Source of the DNA: CALINF01 sp039980455
GTDB lineage: Bacteria; Pseudomonadota; Gammaproteobacteria; Pseudomonadales; Halieaceae
Direction of reading: 5' to 3'
Assembly: GCA_039980455.1 (NCBI GenBank)
Contig: JBDXCG010000004.1
Coordinates: 930,001 to 994,000 of the forward strand
Length of the DNA: 64,000 nt
The notes below the pieces were generated by a model. That model ran no database searches and was not told where the DNA came from. It worked only from the letters and a program-made list of their open reading frames with translations. Position numbers and translations under genes: made by a program. Shown here one piece after another: positions 60,131 to 64,000 of the stretch (the first letter of the stretch is position 1; every line of letters begins with the position of its first letter).

Positions 60131-60244
60131 ATGACAAAAAGCGAGATGCGGTTTCCCATCTCGCTTTTTTACGGGCGCGCGCGAGCGACATTTCTGTTGA
60201 TACTTGGAGGTATGCTTGTTCGGTCCAGCTCTATTGGCTCTTGA
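60131..60244 (+). CDS. Putative carA leader peptide
   Basis: A 37-codon frame beginning MTKSEMRFPISLFYGRARAT and ending inside carA. Codons 4-13 run through the terminator hairpin at 60141-60170. It overlaps the carA start in another frame. Translating ribosomes would disrupt the hairpin, so this is a good candidate attenuator leader. Real translation is unproven, and no strong ribosome site is seen upstream of the ATG. Confidence 0.4.
   Translation: MTKSEMRFPISLFYGRARATFLLILGGMLVRSSSIGS
60136..60170 (+). terminator. Terminator/attenuator before carA
   Basis: AAAAA-GCGAGATG, 8-nt loop, CATCTCGC-TTTTTT: a perfect intrinsic terminator only 45 nt before the carA start. No plus-strand gene precedes it, so it most likely attenuates carAB transcription. 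It also has the A-run needed to act on the minus strand. Confidence 0.85.
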
Positions 60245-61358
60245 AGATGGTAGCGTTTTCAGTGGTTTGGCAATTGGCGCTGACGGGTCATCCGTTGGTG
60301 AGGTGGTTTTCAATACGTCGATGACCGGCTATCAGGAAATTCTGACTGATCCATCCTATGCCCGCCAGATAGTTACCCTGACCTACCCCCATATCGGAAA
60401 TACGGGCACCAATGAGGAGGATAACGAATCCTCGGCGGTTCATGCCTCCGGGCTCGTCATTCGCGACCTCCCCTTGGTGGCAAGTAATTATCGCAATCAA
60501 CAATCCCTGAGCGACTATTTAAAGTCACGCAATATCGTTGCCATTGCCGATATTGATACCCGCAGGTTGACTCGGATTTTGCGCGAGAAGGGCGCCCTGA
60601 GTGGCTGCCTGATGGCAGGGGACAACATTGACGAAGCGTCGGCGTTGGCACAAGCAAAAGCGTTTGCCGGACTCAAAGGTCTGGATTTAGCCAAGGAAGT
60701 CAGCACAGCTGAGGTCTACGAGTGGACTGAAGGCAGCTGGGTGCACGGTGAGGGTTATGCCCGCCCCGCCAGTGCTGATCTACCCTGGCATGTGGTGGCC
60801 TACGATTATGGAGCCAAGCGCAACATTCTGCGCATGCTGGTGGACCGCGGTTGTCGATTAACCGTCGTGCCCGCCAAAACGCCCGCCGCAGAGGTGCTGG
60901 CGATGGCACCAGACGGTGTGTTCTTGTCGAACGGCCCCGGTGACCCCGAGCCCTGTGACTATGCAATTGCAGCAATTCAGACAATCCTCGAAACCGATCT
61001 TCCCGTGTTTGGCATCTGCTTGGGCCACCAGTTGTTGGGATTGGCCAGTGGCGCTAAGACCGTGAAGATGAAGTTTGGTCATCACGGTGCCAACCACCCG
61101 GTTCAAAATCTCGATGATGGTACCGTGCTGATCACCAGCCAAAACCACGGTTTCGCGGTTGACGAGTTGCAACTCCCCGACAATTTACGTGTCACGCATA
61201 AATCGCTTTTCGATGACTCCCTGCAGGGGATTCACCGAACCGATAAGGCCGCGTTCAGTTTCCAGGGCCACCCCGAAGCGAGCCCAGGGCCACACGACGC
61301 TGCCCCATTGTTTGACCACTTTATAGACCTCATTAAATCCAGAGCAGGACAGAGTTAA
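60216..61358 (+). CDS. carA: Carbamoyl-phosphate synthase small (glutaminase) subunit
   Basis: 380 residues (E. coli 382). The start is TTG at 60216, with GGAGG 5 nt upstream, giving the expected FGPALLALEDGSVFSG opening. The C-terminal class I glutaminase has the nucleophile in VFGICLGHQLLGLA and His/Glu in SFQGHPEASPGPHD. CarA releases ammonia from glutamine for CarB to make carbamoyl phosphate for arginine and pyrimidines. carB begins 5 nt after the stop. The leader with terminator upstream suggests control by attenuation. Confidence 0.95.
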   Translation: MFGPALLALEDGSVFSGLAIGADGSSVGEVVFNTSMTGYQEILTDPSYARQIVTLTYPHIGNTGTNEEDNESSAVHASGLVIRDLPLVASNYRNQQSLSDYLKSRNIVAIADIDTRRLTRILREKGALSGCLMAGDNIDEASALAQAKAFAGLKGLDLAKEVSTAEVYEWTEGSWVHGEGYARPASADLPWHVVAYDYGAKRNILRMLVDRGCRLTVVPAKTPAAEVLAMAPDGVFLSNGPGDPEPCDYAIAAIQTILETDLPVFGICLGHQLLGLASGAKTVKMKFGHHGANHPVQNLDDGTVLITSQNHGFAVDELQLPDNLRVTHKSLFDDSLQGIHRTDKAAFSFQGHPEASPGPHDAAPLFDHFIDLIKSRAGQS

Positions 61359-61363
61359 CCGCC

Positions 61364-64000
61364 ATGCCCAAGAGAACTGACCTGAAAAGCATCCTGATAC
61401 TCGGTGCTGGTCCTATTGTGATAGGACAGGCATGCGAATTCGATTACTCGGGTGCCCAGGCCTGTAAAGCCCTGCGTGAAGAGGGCTACCGGGTGATACT
61501 GGTGAATTCGAATCCAGCGACCATCATGACTGACCCGGCCATGGCCGATGCGACGTACATCGAACCCATTGAGTGGCGCACGGTAAGTCGCATCATCGAA
61601 GTGGAAAAGCCCGACGCACTGCTGCCTACGATGGGTGGTCAGACGGCACTGAACTGTGCCCTGGATCTGGCGCGCGAAGGTGTACTGGAAAAATTCGGCG
61701 TAGAGATGATCGGCGCCACCAAGGAAGCGATCGACATGGCGGAGGACCGCCAGCTGTTCGACGATGCCATGAAGCGGATAGGCCTCGATACGCCTAACTC
61801 GGCAACCGCCCACAGTATGGAAGAAGCACACCAGGTGCTCGACCGCATCGGTTTTCCATGCATCATCCGGCCCTCCTTTACCATGGGCGGTTCGGGCGGG
61901 GGTATTGCCTACAACCGTGATGAGTTTGAGGAGATTTGTGCGCGCGGACTCGACCTTTCGCCAACCAAGGAGCTACTGATTGATGAGTCGCTCATTGGCT
62001 GGAAAGAGTTCGAGATGGAAGTGGTGCGCGACAAGAACGACAACTGCATTATCGTGTGCGCGATTGAAAATTTTGACGCCATGGGTGTGCATACGGGCGA
62101 CTCGATCACTGTTGCACCTGCGCAAACGCTGACAGACAAGGAATACCAGATTATGCGTAACGCCTCGCTGGCGGTATTGCGCGAAATCGGGGTAGAGACG
62201 GGTGGTTCCAACGTACAGTTCGGGCAGGATCCCGAGACAGGTCGGTTGGTGATCATCGAGATGAACCCGCGGGTGAGCCGTTCGTCGGCACTGGCATCCA
62301 AGGCTACCGGTTTTCCAATCGCCAAGGTTGCGGCCAAATTGGCCGTAGGCTTTACGCTGGATGAGCTGCAGAACGATATCACTGGCGGTGAAACACCGGC
62401 GTCTTTCGAGCCATCTATCGACTATGTAGTAACAAAGATTCCTCGCTTTGCATTTGAAAAATTCGACGCGGCAGATCCGCGTCTCACCACCCAGATGAAA
62501 TCAGTGGGTGAGGTGATGGCGATTGGTCGGACATTTCAGGAGTCTGTGCAGAAAGCACTGCGCGGTCTGGAAGTTGGATCGTCTGGTTTTGAACACATGA
62601 TGGATGTCGACAACCCCGACCTGCGTGACGAGCTAATTTCGGAGTTGACGAATCCCGGCCCCGATCGTATCTGGTATCTGGGCGACGCGTTCCGTGCTGG
62701 TATGAGCGTTGAGGAGGTCAACAAGTACTCCGGTGTGGATCCCTGGTTCCTGGTGCAGATTCAAGACCTCATCACTACCGAAGATAACTTGAAGTCGGTT
62801 GAACTTGCGGCCATCGACAAGCAGCAGATGTATGCGCTCAAGCGCAAAGGGTTCTCGGATTCGCGTCTGGGTGTGCTGCTGGCGCAGCCCGAGCAAGAGG
62901 TGCGTAGGCATCGTCAGGCGATGGGTATTCGACCGGTGTATAAGCGGGTAGATACGTGTGCAGCGGAGTTTGCGTCTGCCACAGCCTACATGTATTCCAC
63001 CTACGAACAGGAATGTGAAGCCGCACCTACCAGTAAAGACAAGATTCTAGTGCTGGGAGGCGGACCCAACCGCATTGGCCAAGGTATCGAGTTTGATTAC
63101 TGCTGCGTACATGCGGCGCTGGCCATGCGTGAAGATGGTTATGAGGCCATCATGGTCAACTGTAACCCCGAGACCGTCTCTACTGACTACGATACCTCAG
63201 ACAGACTTTACTTCGAGCCTGTCACACTTGAGGACGTACTCGAGATCGTCGATCTGGAGAAGCCCAAGGGCGTGATAGTGCAGTTTGGTGGGCAGACACC
63301 ATTGAAGCTGGCGCGGGCGCTGGAGGCAGAAGGTGTGCCAATTATCGGTACCACCCCTGATGCCATTGATCGCGCCGAAGATCGCGAGCGCTTTCAGCAG
63401 ATGATTCAGCGGCTGGGCCTGAAGCAGCCGGCCAATACCACGGTGCGCAGTACCGAGGAAGCAGTAGAGGCAGCTCAAACTATTGGTTATCCGCTGGTTG
63501 TGCGGCCATCTTATGTACTGGGTGGTCGGGCGATGGAGGTTGTGTATCGCGAAGAAGACCTGCTGCGCTATATGCGTGATGCCGTTCAAGCCTCTGACGA
63601 CGCACCGGTTCTACTAGACAGCTTTCTCAGCGCTGCGATTGAGATTGATATCGATGCAGTCAGTGACGGCGAGCAGGTCGTTATCGGCGCGATTATGCAA
63701 CATATTGAGCAAGCCGGCGTGCACTCGGGTGATTCTGCATGCTCACTGCCACCGTACAGTCTCGCACCTGAAGTTCAGGACGAAATGCGAGAGCAGGTTA
63801 AGCTCATGGCGCTCGAGTTGGGGGTGCGCGGCTTGATGAATGTGCAGCTGGCGTGGCAGGACAATGAAATTTATGTGATCGAAGTGAACCCACGGGCATC
63901 CCGAACGGTGCCCTTCGTTTCGAAGTGCGTAGGCACTTCGCTGGCCAAGGTTGCAGCACGTTGCATGGCAGGTCAGTCGCTGGTTTCGCAGGGCTTTACC
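61364..64000 (+). CDS. carB: Carbamoyl-phosphate synthase large subunit, partial at right edge
   Basis: 879 codons are present of about 1073; the frame is open to the window end. ATP-grasp half 1 begins ILILGAGPIVIGQACEFDYS and half 2 begins LVLGGGPNRIGQGIEFDYCC, the internal duplication of CarB. The substrate-contact motif MNPRVSRSSALASKATGFPI is intact, and near the edge its counterpart VNPRASRTVPFVSK. CarB uses two ATP to build carbamoyl phosphate. The missing part is the rest of the second synthase domain and the MGS-like regulatory domain. Confidence 0.95.
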   Translation, partial: MPKRTDLKSILILGAGPIVIGQACEFDYSGAQACKALREEGYRVILVNSNPATIMTDPAMADATYIEPIEWRTVSRIIEVEKPDALLPTMGGQTALNCALDLAREGVLEKFGVEMIGATKEAIDMAEDRQLFDDAMKRIGLDTPNSATAHSMEEAHQVLDRIGFPCIIRPSFTMGGSGGGIAYNRDEFEEICARGLDLSPTKELLIDESLIGWKEFEMEVVRDKNDNCIIVCAIENFDAMGVHTGDSITVAPAQTLTDKEYQIMRNASLAVLREIGVETGGSNVQFGQDPETGRLVIIEMNPRVSRSSALASKATGFPIAKVAAKLAVGFTLDELQNDITGGETPASFEPSIDYVVTKIPRFAFEKFDAADPRLTTQMKSVGEVMAIGRTFQESVQKALRGLEVGSSGFEHMMDVDNPDLRDELISELTNPGPDRIWYLGDAFRAGMSVEEVNKYSGVDPWFLVQIQDLITTEDNLKSVELAAIDKQQMYALKRKGFSDSRLGVLLAQPEQEVRRHRQAMGIRPVYKRVDTCAAEFASATAYMYSTYEQECEAAPTSKDKILVLGGGPNRIGQGIEFDYCCVHAALAMREDGYEAIMVNCNPETVSTDYDTSDRLYFEPVTLEDVLEIVDLEKPKGVIVQFGGQTPLKLARALEAEGVPIIGTTPDAIDRAEDRERFQQMIQRLGLKQPANTTVRSTEEAVEAAQTIGYPLVVRPSYVLGGRAMEVVYREEDLLRYMRDAVQASDDAPVLLDSFLSAAIEIDIDAVSDGEQVVIGAIMQHIEQAGVHSGDSACSLPPYSLAPEVQDEMREQVKLMALELGVRGLMNVQLAWQDNEIYVIEVNPRASRTVPFVSKCVGTSLAKVAARCMAGQSLVSQGFT

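Noticed and set aside
59938..60324. A 128-codon plus-strand frame before and into carA
   Set aside because: It overlaps the carA start in another frame, spans the terminator and has no recognisable features; the short leader frame fits the layout better.
1..64000. CRISPR array, tRNA, rRNA or complete insertion sequence
   Set aside because: No regularly spaced direct repeats, no cloverleaf-like or rRNA-like segments and no transposase frames were seen; short tRNAs could be missed by eye but all larger gaps were read.

Overview
The window reads as chromosomal DNA of a marine-type heterotrophic gammaproteobacterium, probably of the OMG/Cellvibrionales-Halieaceae kind. This is inferred from the gene families and not from any marker gene. 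Supporting content: TamAB outer-membrane assembly, a VC_2705-type sodium/solute symporter with its DUF4212 partner, class I cytochrome c, PEP carboxylase, carAB, and a large acyl-CoA catabolic cluster. I see no rRNA, tRNA, CRISPR array or intact insertion sequence.

Left edge (1-680): a scar of two gene remnants facing each other. One is a 5'-truncated tyrosine recombinase (minus strand), the other a 5'-truncated nitroreductase (plus strand). Region 716-11761 is a catabolic island. A five-gene minus-strand run (luciferase-like flavin monooxygenase, MFS porter, flavin reductase-MarR fusion, haem-binding beta-propeller protein, small membrane protein) diverges from an MFS porter across a 26-bp perfect inverted repeat. 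It is followed by a LysR regulator divergent from an enol-lactonase/carboxymuconolactone-decarboxylase fusion and an FAD monooxygenase. Together these look like an undescribed pathway for a (probably aromatic or cyclic) compound.

Region 12006-18332: a membrane protein, then a central-metabolism operon of a catalytically dead GAPDH paralogue, a normal GAPDH and PEP carboxylase, then a cytochrome c. Region 18456-25215: a complete oligopeptide-type ABC importer with two tandem substrate-binding lipoproteins and a fused double ATPase. Region 25320-30073: an efflux operon headed by a tandem-duplicated MarR regulator (MarR-MarR, EmrA-like, EmrB-like, GST-like), with a palindromic operator around its -10 box. 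Region 30121-42220: a secreted ricin-type lectin, tamB-tamA, the symporter pair, an exported M20-family protein with substituted metal ligands, and a DUF3604 lipoprotein.

Region 42345-59925: a large acyl-CoA degradation locus with five acyl-CoA dehydrogenase subunits, an acyl-CoA ligase, MaoC hydratase, SDR dehydrogenase, thiolase, quinone-reductase-like MDR, Fe-dependent alcohol dehydrogenase, thioesterase, nitronate monooxygenase-like protein, MFS porter, TetR regulator and a second SDR. Two of its transcription units start from near-identical promoters carrying the palindrome ACATACTGTATGT across the -10 box, which points to one shared regulator. The substrate is probably a branched or cyclic acyl-CoA, but the sequence does not say which.

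Right edge (60131-64000): carA (TTG start) and the first four fifths of carB, preceded by a leader ORF that runs through a perfect intrinsic terminator, the layout of a pyrimidine or arginine attenuator.
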